A program made the translations under genes and the position numbers. Below are positions 35,773 through 45,057 of a stretch of DNA of 64,000 nucleotides, in pieces (positions within the stretch are counted from its first letter, which is position 1; each line of letters starts with the position of its first letter). This DNA comes from Vibrio litoralis DSM 17657 (GTDB taxonomy: Bacteria; Pseudomonadota; Gammaproteobacteria; Enterobacterales; Vibrionaceae). Under the pieces are notes generated by a model. That model was given only the letters and a program-made list of their open reading frames with translations, did no database searches and was not told where the DNA came from. The DNA lies in assembly GCF_000426765.1 (NCBI RefSeq), contig NZ_AUFZ01000016.1, forward strand, positions 248,001-312,000, written 5' to 3'.

Positions 35773-37038
35773 ATGAATATCTTTAAAAAGCACGAATCAA
35801 ACGTTCAATGTTATGCCAACAACTTCCCGGTAGTATTTTCATCGGCGAAAGGTTGCTGGCTTCATACCGAAGACGGAGATCGCTACTTAGATTTTCTTGC
35901 CGGTGCAGGCTCGTTGAACTATGGCCACAACAACCCTGTTCTAAAAAAAGCATTGCTCGACTATATCGACCAAGATGGTTTAACCCATGGTTTAGATATG
36001 CATTCACAAGCGAAAGGTCATTTCTTAGAAAGTTTTAATGACAAAATTTTAAAACCACGTGATCTGGAATATAAGATTCAGTTCACCGGCCCAACAGGTA
36101 CTAATGCCGTTGAAGCTGCCATGAAGTTGGCTCGTAAGGTGAAAGGTCGCACTAATATTGTCGCCTTTACCAATGGTTTCCACGGTGTGTCTTACGGCGC
36201 ATTAGCGGCAACAGGTAACCAGCATCACCGTGGTGGCGCAGCAATGCCGCTTTCGGGGGTGACTCGTATTCCTTATGAAGGTTATGCGGACATTGATGGT
36301 TTGGCGTTATTTGAAACGATGCTTGATGATAATTCAGGTGGTTTGGATAAGCCTGCAGCAGTACTTGTTGAGGTTGTGCAAGGTGAGGGTGGCTTAAATG
36401 CTGCATCTGATCAATGGTTACAGCGTTTAGAGAAAATCTGTAAAACCAACGATATCTTGCTGATTGTTGATGACATTCAAGCTGGTTGTGGTCGTACGGG
36501 TACTTTCTTTAGCTTTGAGCCATCAGGTATTAAGCCAGATATGGTGACATTGTCTAAATCAATCGGTGGTTACGGTTTACCGATGGCTATTATGTTGATG
36601 AAGCCTGAGTTAGACCAATGGGCCCCGGGTGAGCATAACGGTACGTTCCGTGGCAATAACCATGCGTTCGTAACGGCAGCAGAAGCGATTGATACTTACT
36701 GGCACAATGATGAGTTTGAAACGCACATTAAAGAGCGTGCTGAGCAGTTAAATAAATCATTACAGAAAGCCTTGAAGCAATATTCAAACCTATTTGAAGG
36801 TATTAAAGGCCGTGGTTTGATGCAGGGTATCGAATGTAAAGATGGCGATATCTCAGACATGATCACTAGTGAATGTTTTGAGAACGGCATGGTGATTGAG
36901 ACTGCAGGTCCAAACGATGAAGTTGTGAAGTTCTTCTGTCCATTGACAGTAAGCGAATCAGAACTCGAACAAGGTATTCATATTTTCGAAAAAGCGGTTG
37001 AGAAAATTTCCGCTAAGGTGACTCGTAAAGCGTCTTAA
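35773..37038 (+). CDS. ectB: Diaminobutyrate-2-oxoglutarate transaminase
   Basis: A 421-residue class III PLP aminotransferase that converts aspartate semialdehyde and glutamate to L-2,4-diaminobutyrate. PLP motifs are present: [29 protein letters not shown] and the Schiff-base Lys in [12 protein letters not shown]. Length matches EctB. AGGATC precedes the ATG, 85 nt after ectA. The ectA-ectB gap contains TAATACCAAT, which resembles the end of the 53191 repeat, and a weak hairpin around 35724-35750. Confidence 0.98.
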   Translation: MNIFKKHESNVQCYANNFPVVFSSAKGCWLHTEDGDRYLDFLAGAGSLNYGHNNPVLKKALLDYIDQDGLTHGLDMHSQAKGHFLESFNDKILKPRDLEYKIQFTGPTGTNAVEAAMKLARKVKGRTNIVAFTNGFHGVSYGALAATGNQHHRGGAAMPLSGVTRIPYEGYADIDGLALFETMLDDNSGGLDKPAAVLVEVVQGEGGLNAASDQWLQRLEKICKTNDILLIVDDIQAGCGRTGTFFSFEPSGIKPDMVTLSKSIGGYGLPMAIMLMKPELDQWAPGEHNGTFRGNNHAFVTAAEAIDTYWHNDEFETHIKERAEQLNKSLQKALKQYSNLFEGIKGRGLMQGIECKDGDISDMITSECFENGMVIETAGPNDEVVKFFCPLTVSESELEQGIHIFEKAVEKISAKVTRKAS

Positions 37039-37127
37039 TTGTCGCAATTTCAAAAGTGGGGCTTCAAAAACAGAGGCCCTATATACGAGCCCAATGATAC
37101 CTAGATGCATTAATAAAAGGATAAAAC

Positions 37128-37517
37128 ATGATTGTAAGAACATTAGAAGAATGCCGAAACAGTGAACGTCGAGTAGTCGCAGATACGTGGGAAAGTGTAC
37201 GTATGTTATTGCGTGACGACAAAATGGGCTTCTCGTTCCACATTACAAACATCTATGCTGGCACGGATACACACATTCATTACAAAAACCACCTAGAGTC
37301 GGTTTACTGTATTTCTGGCGAAGGCGAGATTGAAGTGGTTGGTGGCGAAACGTATCCAATTAAACCAGGTACATTATATATCTTAGACAAGCACGATGAA
37401 CACCAATTACGTGCCTACAAAGATGCTGATATGGTCATGGCTTGTGTGTTTAATCCGCCAATTACTGGTGCGGAAACCCATGATGAAAATGGTGTTTATC
37501 CATTAATAGAAGAATAG
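37128..37517 (+). CDS. ectC: L-ectoine synthase
   Basis: A 129-residue cupin enzyme that cyclises N-gamma-acetyl-diaminobutyrate to ectoine. It begins [21 protein letters not shown] and carries the family motifs [25 protein letters not shown] and [14 protein letters not shown] with metal-site residues. Length fits EctC. It is 89 nt after ectB, with AAAGGATAAAAC before the ATG. No ectD hydroxylase gene is present. Confidence 0.98.
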   Translation: MIVRTLEECRNSERRVVADTWESVRMLLRDDKMGFSFHITNIYAGTDTHIHYKNHLESVYCISGEGEIEVVGGETYPIKPGTLYILDKHDEHQLRAYKDADMVMACVFNPPITGAETHDENGVYPLIEE

Positions 37518-37525
37518 GTTACGAG

Positions 37526-37627
37526 TCCCTAGTTTCTAGAGGTTATCGCGGGTAGTTGAACGAACAACACTGATAATACTTCCGTTTTATTGATGTAGAG
37601 TCAGCGACAAAGCCTAGTTACTAGGGA
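37526..37627. repeat. Inverted repeat in the ectC-ask gap
   Basis: TCCCTAGTTTCTAG (37526-37539) is an imperfect inverted copy (12 of 14) of CTAGTTACTAGGGA (37614-37627), and a further CTAGAAACC follows. The two arms lie 74 bp apart in the largest gap of the operon. It may be a small mobile repeat or form a long mRNA stem. Confidence 0.5.
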
Positions 37628-37693
37628 CTAGCACCTAGAAACCTAAATATAAATTGAAATAATTAAATTCATTGATCTTCATAGGAGCTTATT

Positions 37694-39205
37694 TTGACTT
37701 CTTCAAATAGAAGCCACACTGCCAATAATAAAACTGCAAATCATACCGTTGAAAAAATTGGCGGTACTTCCATGTCAGCCTTTGATGCTGTTCTTGATAA
37801 CATTCTACTGCGCCCAGAAAATCCATATAACCGCATGTTTGTGGTCTCTGCCTACGGTGGTATTACCGATGCATTATTAGAATGTAAGCGTACGGGTAAA
37901 CCGGGTATTTATCGTTTAGTTGCTGATCGTGATGATGCTTGGGTTGATGCAATGGAAGAGCTTGAACAGCGTATGTTGCTGATCAACGAAAACATGTTTG
38001 CTGATCCAATCAGCCGCCGTCGTGCCGATAACTTTATCAAAGACCGTATCGCTAAAGCGACCAACTGTATTAATAATATTATGGAAACTTGCCAATATGG
38101 ACAGTTTTCAATGCAGCATTATTTGCCGCAAATCCGAGAGTTTTTATCTTCCATCGGTGAAGCACATAGTGCCTACAATACTTGCTTGAAGCTAAAAACT
38201 CTTGATATCAATGCTAAGTTTATTGATTTATCCGGTTGGGATTTAGACGAACAGCAAAGCGAAGGTAAAGATGTTTCGGGTAATCTTGATACGGTCATTG
38301 AAAATGCCCTTCAAGATATCGATATGAACAAAGAATTGCCGATTGTTACTGGCTATGTGTACTGCTCAGAAGGCTTAATGAAAACCTATGACCGTGGTTA
38401 TAGTGAAATGACATTCAGTCGTTTAGCGGTATTATCAAAAGCTCAACAAGCGGTCATTCATAAAGAGTACCACTTGAGTACTGCTGACCCGCGTATTGTT
38501 GGGCCTGAAAAAGTACGCCCAATGGGACAAACTAACTATGATGTTGCTGACCAACTCGCCAACCTAGGTATGGAAGCGATTCACCCAAATGCCGCATCAG
38601 GTTTACGTCGCAGTGGCATTGAGCTTGTGATTAAAAATACCTTTGAGCCAGAGCATAAAGGTACTTTGATTTCTCATGCTTTCAACCCGCACAGCTATGC
38701 TGGCAATACGGATAAAGTTGAGATTATTGCAGGCCGTAACAAGGTCTTTGCATTACATATCTTTGACCAAGCAATGGTAGGACAAGCCGATAACGTTGGT
38801 TATGAATTAATGGAAATCATTAATGATGAGCGTGTCCAACTGGTTGGTAAAGAAATGAATGCGAACTCAATTACTTATTACTTAAGCGGTAACTCGAAGA
38901 GTAAAAATAAAGTGTTGTCTCGTGCCGAAAAAGCGTTCCCGAATGCTAAAATTACCGGCAAAATGGTCGCCTTGATTTCAGTCATTGGTGCATCAATTGA
39001 TACCAATAAGGCGTTAAGCCACGGTATGATTTCATTGATGAATCAAGATATTACTCCTCGAGCGGCGCACTCATCGATGCGTAATGTTGATGTACAATTT
39101 GTGGTTGATGATGAGAATTATGAGTCGGCAATTTGTACTTTGCATGAAGAATTTATCGATGGCGTAAAATCAGATAAAAAGACTGAGAAAGAAAAAGCCG
39201 CTTAA
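37694..39205 (+). CDS. ask: Ectoine-dedicated aspartate kinase (TTG start)
   Basis: A 503-residue aspartate kinase of the Ask_Ect type that phosphorylates aspartate, feeding the semialdehyde branch to EctB. VEKIGGTSMSAFDAVLDN is the kinase start motif, followed by the long insert typical of Ask_Ect, and two ACT regions near the C-terminus. The start appears to be TTG at 37694: AGGAG lies 6 nt upstream and no in-frame ATG exists before the catalytic motif. A dedicated isoform avoids lysine/threonine feedback on ectoine production; that is known for the family. Confidence 0.94.
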   Translation: MTSSNRSHTANNKTANHTVEKIGGTSMSAFDAVLDNILLRPENPYNRMFVVSAYGGITDALLECKRTGKPGIYRLVADRDDAWVDAMEELEQRMLLINENMFADPISRRRADNFIKDRIAKATNCINNIMETCQYGQFSMQHYLPQIREFLSSIGEAHSAYNTCLKLKTLDINAKFIDLSGWDLDEQQSEGKDVSGNLDTVIENALQDIDMNKELPIVTGYVYCSEGLMKTYDRGYSEMTFSRLAVLSKAQQAVIHKEYHLSTADPRIVGPEKVRPMGQTNYDVADQLANLGMEAIHPNAASGLRRSGIELVIKNTFEPEHKGTLISHAFNPHSYAGNTDKVEIIAGRNKVFALHIFDQAMVGQADNVGYELMEIINDERVQLVGKEMNANSITYYLSGNSKSKNKVLSRAEKAFPNAKITGKMVALISVIGASIDTNKALSHGMISLMNQDITPRAAHSSMRNVDVQFVVDDENYESAICTLHEEFIDGVKSDKKTEKEKAA

Positions 39206-39234
39206 GATTGATTACATTCAATATAAGTTGCATT

Positions 39235-39268
39235 CAGTATAGCTAAGTAGACAGTATAGCTAAATAGA
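39235..39268 (+). repeat. Two tandem 17-bp repeats
   Basis: CAGTATAGCTAAGTAGA (39235-39251) is followed directly by CAGTATAGCTAAATAGA (39252-39268), one mismatch. It lies between ask and its terminator. Confidence 0.8.
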
Positions 39269-39271
39269 ATC

Positions 39272-39306
39272 AGCCCCTGTTGACACTAGTCGCAGGGGCT
39301 TTTTAT
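39272..39306 (+). terminator. Terminator of the ectoine operon
   Basis: AGCCCCTG (39272-39279) pairs with CAGGGGCT (39293-39300), 13-nt loop, followed by TTTTTATT. Confidence 0.93.
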
Positions 39307-39346
39307 TGGTGCTAGAAGTTAATATGCGTACAGGATACTCATGTGG

Positions 39347-39925
39347 CTAATTGCGCTGCCAGCGAAACTCCATTTGCTTGGCTGTCGCTTCTGCCGTTTC
39401 AATACTAGTTAATTCGCTGACAATAAATAAACTCATATCAATGCCAGCAGAGATCCCACCTGAGCTAATTCGATTACCATCCTGTATCCAACGAACATTC
39501 TCTAATACTTTTAGGTGAGGAAATTGTTGGCGTAAATCTGCTATATCTTCCCAGTGTGTGGTGGCTTTATGATCTTGCAGAATGTCAGCTTTAGCCAGTA
39601 AAAAAGCGCCAGTGCAAACGGAAGTGATTAAAGGGACGGTTTGGCCTTGCTGAGAAATCCAATCAATAGCCAATTGATTATTGATTTCTTGAGTGTGATC
39701 GCCACCTACAACGATTAAGACATCTAATTTAGGGTGATTTGAAATGTCATAATGCGGCAGAACGTTAAATCCTGAGCGAGCTTTTACTGGCTGCAAGTTT
39801 TCTGCAACCAAAAATACATTAAATGGAGAAGGGCTGCATACGCGATTTGCGGTCGTAAAAACTTCATATGGCCCGGAAAAATCCAGCACTTCAGCATTAT
39901 CATAAATATAGATACCAATGTTCAT
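39347..39925 (-). CDS. DJ-1/PfpI family protein (InhA-like)
   Basis: A 192-residue glutamine-amidotransferase-like protein. The nucleophile elbow is TSVCTGAFLL with Cys104, and Asp/Glu residues near the N-terminus (DFSGPYEVF) complete the pattern seen in isonitrile hydratase and related DJ-1 members. There is no AraC-type HTH domain, unlike GATase1-HTH regulators. Cytoplasmic. The exact substrate cannot be told from sequence. Monocistronic and divergent from the RRM gene. Confidence 0.88.
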   Translation of the reverse strand: MNIGIYIYDNAEVLDFSGPYEVFTTANRVCSPSPFNVFLVAENLQPVKARSGFNVLPHYDISNHPKLDVLIVVGGDHTQEINNQLAIDWISQQGQTVPLITSVCTGAFLLAKADILQDHKATTHWEDIADLRQQFPHLKVLENVRWIQDGNRISSGGISAGIDMSLFIVSELTSIETAEATAKQMEFRWQRN

Positions 39926-39942
39926 TTATCATTCCTTGAATA

Positions 39943-39971
39943 AATATACCCAGAGGTCACAGGGGTATATT
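39943..39971. repeat. Palindrome between divergent genes
   Basis: AATATACCC (39943-39951) pairs with GGGTATATT (39963-39971). It lies in the promoter region shared by the DJ-1 gene and the RRM gene. It could be an operator or a relic of the ACTTGG-TATA type of intergenic repeat. Confidence 0.5.
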
Positions 39972-40124
39972 AGTTTACCTTTCACTTCCTTTTACAATGA
40001 ATTGTCTCGAATAGGAAGATTAAAACATACCTACCTTGTTTTATGTGTCATTATTAGAGATAGATATATCAGTTTTTTTGGTATACAAAATCAAATTCAG
40101 TACACAACATTAAAGAGAAATGCT

Positions 40125-40361
40125 ATGAAGCTTTTAGTCCGCAATCTTGCTCGCCAAACCACAGAAATTGAAATGCGCAAATTATTTGAAGAATTTGGTG
40201 AAGTGGGTGAATGTACCCTTGTTCTGGACCAAGAAACTGGCCAGTCAAAAGGCTTTGGCTTTGTATATATGCCTGATCTTGATCAAGCAAAAACAGCAAT
40301 GTTTGCATTGAATGGTAAAGAGATTGATAAGAGTAAAATCAAAGTAAAAGTGGCGAGCTAG
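40125..40361 (+). CDS. Small RRM RNA-binding protein
   Basis: A 78-residue protein that is a single RNA recognition motif: RNP2 LLVRNL at 3-8 and RNP1 SKGFGFVYM near 44-52. ATG 40125 with AAAGAG upstream gives a complete RRM; the open frame to 39918 has no support. Such stand-alone RRM proteins occur in cyanobacteria (Rbp, often cold-induced) and in many Vibrio. There is no glycine-rich tail here. Likely an RNA chaperone, perhaps cold-related (inference). Confidence 0.95.
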   Translation: MKLLVRNLARQTTEIEMRKLFEEFGEVGECTLVLDQETGQSKGFGFVYMPDLDQAKTAMFALNGKEIDKSKIKVKVAS

Positions 40362-40379
40362 TCGCTAACGTTACTTATT

Positions 40380-40408
40380 ATGCTCGTAGTATCTGTTATT
40401 ACGAGCAT
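40380..40408 (+). terminator. Terminator of the RRM gene
   Basis: ATGCTCGTA (40380-40388) pairs with TACGAGCAT (40400-40408), followed by TTATA. The U-tract is short. Confidence 0.75.
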
Positions 40409-40410
40409 TT

Positions 40411-40452
40411 ATATCCAAGTGAATTCTGCACTTTGCAGTTACTTGGGGATAT
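40411..40452. repeat. Short palindromic intergenic repeat
   Basis: ATATCCAAGT (40411-40420) and ACTTGGGGATAT (about 40441-40452) enclose TCTGCA/TGCAG. The ACTTGG-TATA end also occurs at about 34047 and 62596, suggesting a family of short Vibrio-type repeats. It may double as the terminator of the convergent transporter gene. Confidence 0.55.
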
Positions 40453-40464
40453 AATGTTGCTGCC

Positions 40465-41352
40465 TTACGTCTTTTTTAACGTTACTAGCAATATGCCCGA
40501 TAAAATCATGCTTGATGCTAGCACAAAAGACATCGTGATCGGCTCTTGTACAAAAATCATCCCACCTAATGCCGCAATGACGGGCACCAGTAGTTGAACA
40601 ATACCAGCCTGAGTCGCAGATAATCCCTTCAGCGCAATATACCAAATGGCATATCCCACACCAGAGGTGATTGCACCTGAAATAATGGCAAGCGTTACCC
40701 CTGTTTGGGTTAAGGTATGCTGAGTCGCTAAAATATAACAAACCACCAGTAAACAGAGCGGTAGGCTACGAATAAAGTTTCCTGCGGTATCACTTAAAGG
40801 GTCGCGACTGTCTTTGCCTCTAATGGTATAACCTGCCCAAGCAACGCCTGCGATTACCATTAATAAAAAACCACTAAATGATGGCGTCGATAAACTTGGT
40901 AGCACTAAGCAAACAAACCCGCTGAACGCTAAACATATCCCAACCCACTCGACCAATTTAAGCTTATTACCTTTCAATAATTGGTAAATAATCATGGTGA
41001 TTTGTACTGCACCAAATAAGATCAATGCGCCAGTTCCGGTACTAATGGAAAGGTAGGCAATCGAAAAGCACAGAGCATAGATAAACAGAAATATTGACGA
41101 TATGGCGCTGCCTTCAAGTGTCGGGACTCTGACTGCTTTATTTTTTGATGCAGACGTTGTGATGACTAAAATAGCCAACATGATCGCGCCTGATAATAAC
41201 CGCAAACTTGTAAAGCTGAGAGGGTCGATATTGTTGTCGATTAACGCAAGGCGCGCGAGTACTGAATTGGCAGCAAAAGCGATTAAGGCAAAGAGCATGA
41301 ATGTCAAAGTGACGAATGAATATTGCGTTGCTTTGTTCAAACTAGAGTTCAC
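40465..41352 (-). CDS. DMT superfamily (EamA) transporter
   Basis: A 295-residue inner-membrane protein with ten predicted membrane helices in two EamA repeats (about 10-150 and 160-295). The first helix has ALIAFAANSVLARLAL and the second repeat ends GMIFVQEPITMSFVLASSMILSGILLV, typical of drug/metabolite exporters. Substrate unknown. Monocistronic. Confidence 0.9.
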   Translation of the reverse strand: MNSSLNKATQYSFVTLTFMLFALIAFAANSVLARLALIDNNIDPLSFTSLRLLSGAIMLAILVITTSASKNKAVRVPTLEGSAISSIFLFIYALCFSIAYLSISTGTGALILFGAVQITMIIYQLLKGNKLKLVEWVGICLAFSGFVCLVLPSLSTPSFSGFLLMVIAGVAWAGYTIRGKDSRDPLSDTAGNFIRSLPLCLLVVCYILATQHTLTQTGVTLAIISGAITSGVGYAIWYIALKGLSATQAGIVQLLVPVIAALGGMIFVQEPITMSFVLASSMILSGILLVTLKKT

Positions 41353-41405
41353 AGCTTTTTGCCCTTTATAGATATGTTTATTTAAAGCATATCTTGTACG
41401 TTGAA

Positions 41406-41879
41406 TTAATGGTGTGAGTGATCGTCATTATGTTCATGCTCATGTTTCATGCCTGACATGACTTTTTTAACTGGTACATCTAGCGTTTCAGTTTCACCAT
41501 TGGCATAAGATAAATTGACCGAAATGGTCTCACCTTCAACGAGCGGTTGCTTCACGCCTAACAGCATAATGTGATAACTACCCGGCTTTAAGACCACTTC
41601 ACCTTCTGCTGGCAATACAATGCGATCCACTTGACGCATTTTCATCAGATCACCCTCTTTCTCAACCGTGTGTAATTCTGTTTTTTCAGCTACATCGGTC
41701 GAGGCTGACACCAATTCGCGATCTTTATTCATGTGGTTTTCAATCGTCATGAATACCGCGCTGTTTACCGCATTCGGTGGGGTAGCGCGTGCATAAGGTT
41801 CATCATATTTTAATCCGTCATGAGCTAATGCAGAGCCACTAATGAGTAGGCTAGATAAGATTAAAGTAGCTTTTTTCAT
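41406..41879 (-). CDS. Periplasmic copper chaperone PCu(A)C
   Basis: A 157-residue periplasmic Cu(I) chaperone. The signal peptide ends SGSALA-HD. The copper site pattern is present: H in ELHTVEKEGD, M in LMKM, then YHIML (H and M). The C-terminus is rich in His (KHEHEHNDDHSHH), probably an extra copper-binding tail. PCuAC delivers copper to the CuA site of cytochrome oxidase together with SCO. It overlaps the SCO gene by 4 nt (ATGA). Confidence 0.95.
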   Translation of the reverse strand: MKKATLILSSLLISGSALAHDGLKYDEPYARATPPNAVNSAVFMTIENHMNKDRELVSASTDVAEKTELHTVEKEGDLMKMRQVDRIVLPAEGEVVLKPGSYHIMLLGVKQPLVEGETISVNLSYANGETETLDVPVKKVMSGMKHEHEHNDDHSHH

Positions 41880-42466
41880 TGCGCGTTTTCCTTTTCAATT
41901 TGTTGAATAGCGAGAATAAGAGGTTGCGGGTTTAAAGTGTGAGGCACTTTTTTGAGTAATGAGCCGTCAGGTTTTACAAAGTAAAAATATGAACTGTGAT
42001 CAATAGTATAGGTCAATGCTGAATCAGCTAATTCTGTTTTTTGAAAGATCACCCCATATTGGTGAGTAAGTGTGCTGATAGTTTGTAATGAGCCTGAATA
42101 ACCTTCTATTTGAGGATGAAAATAATCTGCATATTTTTGAGCATCAGTGCCAGAATCACGTTCAGGATCAAGCGTGATAAACATCGGGCGAACGTCTTTT
42201 AAATATTGAGGGTCAATTTGCTTTAAAGCAGCGGCAAGCATAGCCAGTGACGTTGGGCAAACATCCGGACAACGAGTGAAACCGAAGTAGATAATACGAA
42301 TGCGTGGGTCATCGGTAGAAAAAATATCGACTTGAGTATCGCCTTCGGTCTCAAGAGTGAAAGAAGCCGTTGGTTCGGTCTGAGCGCTGTCTTTTTGTAG
42401 ATATAAGTTTAGCGTTACGCCGAGAGCAAAAGCGAACACCAGTATTAAAATCCATGATTTCTTCAT
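41876..42466 (-). CDS. SCO1/SenC family copper metallochaperone
   Basis: A 196-residue membrane-anchored thioredoxin-fold protein. An N-terminal anchor (about 4-23) precedes the SCO motif FGFTRCPDVCP with Cys66 and Cys70; the third ligand, His, is in YTIDHSSYFYFV near 154. SCO proteins reduce and metallate the CuA centre of cytochrome c oxidase. It overlaps both neighbours by 4 nt (ATGA). Confidence 0.96.
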   Translation of the reverse strand: MKKSWILILVFAFALGVTLNLYLQKDSAQTEPTASFTLETEGDTQVDIFSTDDPRIRIIYFGFTRCPDVCPTSLAMLAAALKQIDPQYLKDVRPMFITLDPERDSGTDAQKYADYFHPQIEGYSGSLQTISTLTHQYGVIFQKTELADSALTYTIDHSSYFYFVKPDGSLLKKVPHTLNPQPLILAIQQIEKENAQ

Positions 42467-42933
42467 TTTTCCATCCTGATTGAGGTATAAACTTTATTCC
42501 CTTGTTGGTCAGTTAAAGTACCAATCCAAGTCATTTTACTATAGGTGCAAATCGGTAGAACAATCGTACCCTGAAACTGACCATTTTTTTGTTTTTGTAC
42601 CGGGAATTTCACGACGCCTAAATCCATTTCCAACCCTCTAAGAGTCAGCATTAATTTATCACTTTGGTTATCGGGCCAATTAACCTCAATATGTGTCGCT
42701 TTCAATGGTTTTGCTATGTCGGTATCGAGTGTGATGGTAACGTCTTGTTGTTCGCATTGTTGGGTAGACAGAGCGCAATATTGCGATGCTTCTGTTGGTA
42801 AATTGACTTGGTTTGAAGCATTAATAATATTGATTATCTTGGGTGCATAGAAGCCGGCAAGTAAAGTAATAGGTACCAGGAGAAACAAAACCCAAGTAGT
42901 GCGATATTTTGATAGATGAAAGCGCAAAGTCAT
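42463..42933 (-). CDS. Membrane-anchored protein of unknown function in SCO operon
   Basis: A 156-residue protein with one N-terminal membrane segment (WVLFLLVPITLLAGFYAP, about 14-31) and a periplasmic beta-rich domain holding four Cys-region features: YCALSTQQCEQQ and LPICTYSK. I do not recognise a named family. It overlaps the SCO gene by 4 nt and leads the operon, so a role in copper delivery or oxidase assembly is likely from context. The Cys residues could bind copper or form a disulfide. Confidence 0.85.
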   Translation of the reverse strand: MTLRFHLSKYRTTWVLFLLVPITLLAGFYAPKIINIINASNQVNLPTEASQYCALSTQQCEQQDVTITLDTDIAKPLKATHIEVNWPDNQSDKLMLTLRGLEMDLGVVKFPVQKQKNGQFQGTIVLPICTYSKMTWIGTLTDQQGNKVYTSIRMEK

Positions 42934-43033
42934 AATTTACTGTCTTCATGAAAATGTTGGAAGATGCTACCACATAGCCATGACAGATAAAGCACCTAGC
43001 GGGAGATTCTTGAAGTGAATGGCATTTGTATAT

Positions 43034-43071
43034 GAAAAAGCCCAAACCGAAAGCCAGGTTCGATTTGGGCT
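43034..43071 (-). terminator. Terminator of the DUF368 gene
   Basis: AGCCCAAA (43039-43046) pairs with TTTGGGCT (43064-43071), with an inner CGAA/TTCG pair. On the minus strand TTTTTCATA follows. Confidence 0.85.
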
Positions 43072-43096
43072 GAAATAAATATGGCGCTAGTCGGTT

Positions 43097-44014
43097 CTAA
43101 TCTTTCTTTTGAGCGACTTTTTCTAGCAACCAAACAATCGCTATTCCACCAATCATGCAAACAACCGCCAGCATAACTTGTGATGGTTGACCGACAATCT
43201 GCTCAAACTGGTGAGGTAATAAGTTGTGCTGAACTAGAGGCACTTGCTCGCCGTGAGAATTAATACGCCAGCTGATGGTTTCTTTCCAAGGCCAGATTTT
43301 TGGTAGTGTACCTATCATCAAGCCGGTTAAAAAAATCAAGGTTGCTGAGCGATGTTTATTGAGTAACCACGAAAGCAAATGTGAAAAACTCAACAAACCC
43401 ACAACCGCACCAATGGCGAATAAACCAAGTATGCCAATATTAAGCTCTTTAACAGCAGTTAAGATGGTTGGGTAAATACCAAGTAGTAACAGTATAAAGC
43501 TTCCCGAAATCCCAGGAAGGATCATCGCGCAAATCGCAATCGCACCGGCGAAGATTAAATTCAGGGTAGTCGGTTGTAGATCTAAAGGTTGCAGCACCGT
43601 AATGGTGTAAGCGAACGCAACACCAACTAATAGAAAGATAACATGGTGCAAGCGGCGATCTTCCACTTGCTTAAGAATGTGAACCACAGAGATCAGAATC
43701 AAACCGAAGAAAAACGACCACAACGGAATCGGGTGGGTGACGAGTAGCCAAGAAATCAGCTTCGCTAGAGTTAAAATACTGGTCAAGATACCGCCGAATA
43801 ACGCGATAAGAAAACCGGCGTTAACATGCGTCAATACCGCTTTAAAACCTTCACGTTTCCACAAGCCAAATAAGCTTGGGTTTACTTTACGAATACTACC
43901 TAGAAGCGTGTCATAAATGCCCGTAATAAAGGCAATTGTGCCACCAGAAACACCAGGTACAACGTCGGCCGCACCCATTGCAATGCCTTTAAGATAAGTC
44001 CAAAGATAATTCAT
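43097..44014 (-). CDS. DUF368 undecaprenyl-phosphate transporter (PopT-like)
   Basis: A 305-residue inner-membrane protein with about eight helices. The DUF368 signature GIAMGAADVVPGVSGGTIAFITGIYD lies at 10-35 and is repeated in inverted form near ILPGISGSFILLLLGIYPTIL. DUF368 proteins have been reported to recycle undecaprenyl phosphate across the membrane for cell-wall synthesis, including in V. cholerae, where they matter at alkaline pH. Monocistronic with its own terminator. Confidence 0.9.
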   Translation of the reverse strand: MNYLWTYLKGIAMGAADVVPGVSGGTIAFITGIYDTLLGSIRKVNPSLFGLWKREGFKAVLTHVNAGFLIALFGGILTSILTLAKLISWLLVTHPIPLWSFFFGLILISVVHILKQVEDRRLHHVIFLLVGVAFAYTITVLQPLDLQPTTLNLIFAGAIAICAMILPGISGSFILLLLGIYPTILTAVKELNIGILGLFAIGAVVGLLSFSHLLSWLLNKHRSATLIFLTGLMIGTLPKIWPWKETISWRINSHGEQVPLVQHNLLPHQFEQIVGQPSQVMLAVVCMIGGIAIVWLLEKVAQKKD

Positions 44015-44132
44015 AAACCCATACCATTAAAATGAATAACCATGTCCATGTTAACCATAGATAAATTTGAGCGCGTAGGTTGTCATGGTTTATGGAAAAT
44101 GAAAAGTTCTACTTGTTCTAATGAACGTTTAT

Positions 44133-44816
44133 TTACTGAAATGCCCACCAAAAAGCTTGGTAAAAGGCGGCTTTAGCTTCTTTTTCGATCATTAATCCAT
44201 TGGAGGTGATTAAGCGGTCAAATGGCCAAGTCATTACTTCTTGAATCGACACGCGCAACATTGCTTTATTTTTGAATTTACGGCGTTCGTGATAAGGCAG
44301 GCGAAGTTGATGTTTTCCACCTTGCAGCAAAGACGCTAATTTTTGTCCGGTGGGCAAGTGAGGCTGGATTGCGACAAGGTTGTCACTGACAAAAAGCGTG
44401 CGACTAACCGGATCACAAAACAACATTTTATTGGGTGTATCATCGTTACCAATCGCGGTTTGAAAAAGCTGTCCTTGCCATTGCGGTGGTGTTTGCTTGG
44501 ATAGTACACCATCAAAATTGAGGTCGGTTCTTTTTTCAATTAAAGCATGAGTGGCAAAAAAGTAGGCTTTGGAATAAGCGAGCCACCAATCGGATAAGTG
44601 CTGGTGGTAACTTGGTGTCGAAGACACGATGTATTTTACTGCGCCGAGTTCGGTCAAGGCGAGCTGGCATTGGGTGGTTAATTCAATTGGCGTGATAAGC
44701 ATCAGTTCATCATTGGCCAATTTAATGATCACCATACGTTGTATATGCGTTAAACCAAACTTACGATAAGGTTTATCAATGTACCAAATTCGGTTTGGTT
44801 CCCATTCTGTAAACAT
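44133..44816 (-). CDS. DUF4336 domain protein
   Basis: A 227-residue soluble protein of the DUF4336 family: RIWYIDKPYRKFG, MVIIKLANDELMLITPIELTTQ, LGAVKYIVSSTPSYHQHLSDWWLAYSKAYFFA. The fold resembles a metallo-beta-lactamase, but the HxHxDH metal motif is absent. Function unknown. Monocistronic. Confidence 0.8.
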   Translation of the reverse strand: MFTEWEPNRIWYIDKPYRKFGLTHIQRMVIIKLANDELMLITPIELTTQCQLALTELGAVKYIVSSTPSYHQHLSDWWLAYSKAYFFATHALIEKRTDLNFDGVLSKQTPPQWQGQLFQTAIGNDDTPNKMLFCDPVSRTLFVSDNLVAIQPHLPTGQKLASLLQGGKHQLRLPYHERRKFKNKAMLRVSIQEVMTWPFDRLITSNGLMIEKEAKAAFYQAFWWAFQ

Positions 44817-45057
44817 CAGGCTTGCTTCCTTGCAAACAAATACTCAGCCAGAGTGTATAGCAAATGGGGTATCATTGTCTTTTGTTATCAACGGAATTAA
44901 GCTTACGATTTAAAAGAGCGAGATCTTAACCCATCCTGTTCTATTTATCATATTGGAGAGATTACTTTGCATTCATCAAGATAAATCATTACTTTTTGAT
45001 TTGAGAGTTCCTCTTTACTCGCAATAATGGAATATATAAATTAAGAAAGGGAATCAA

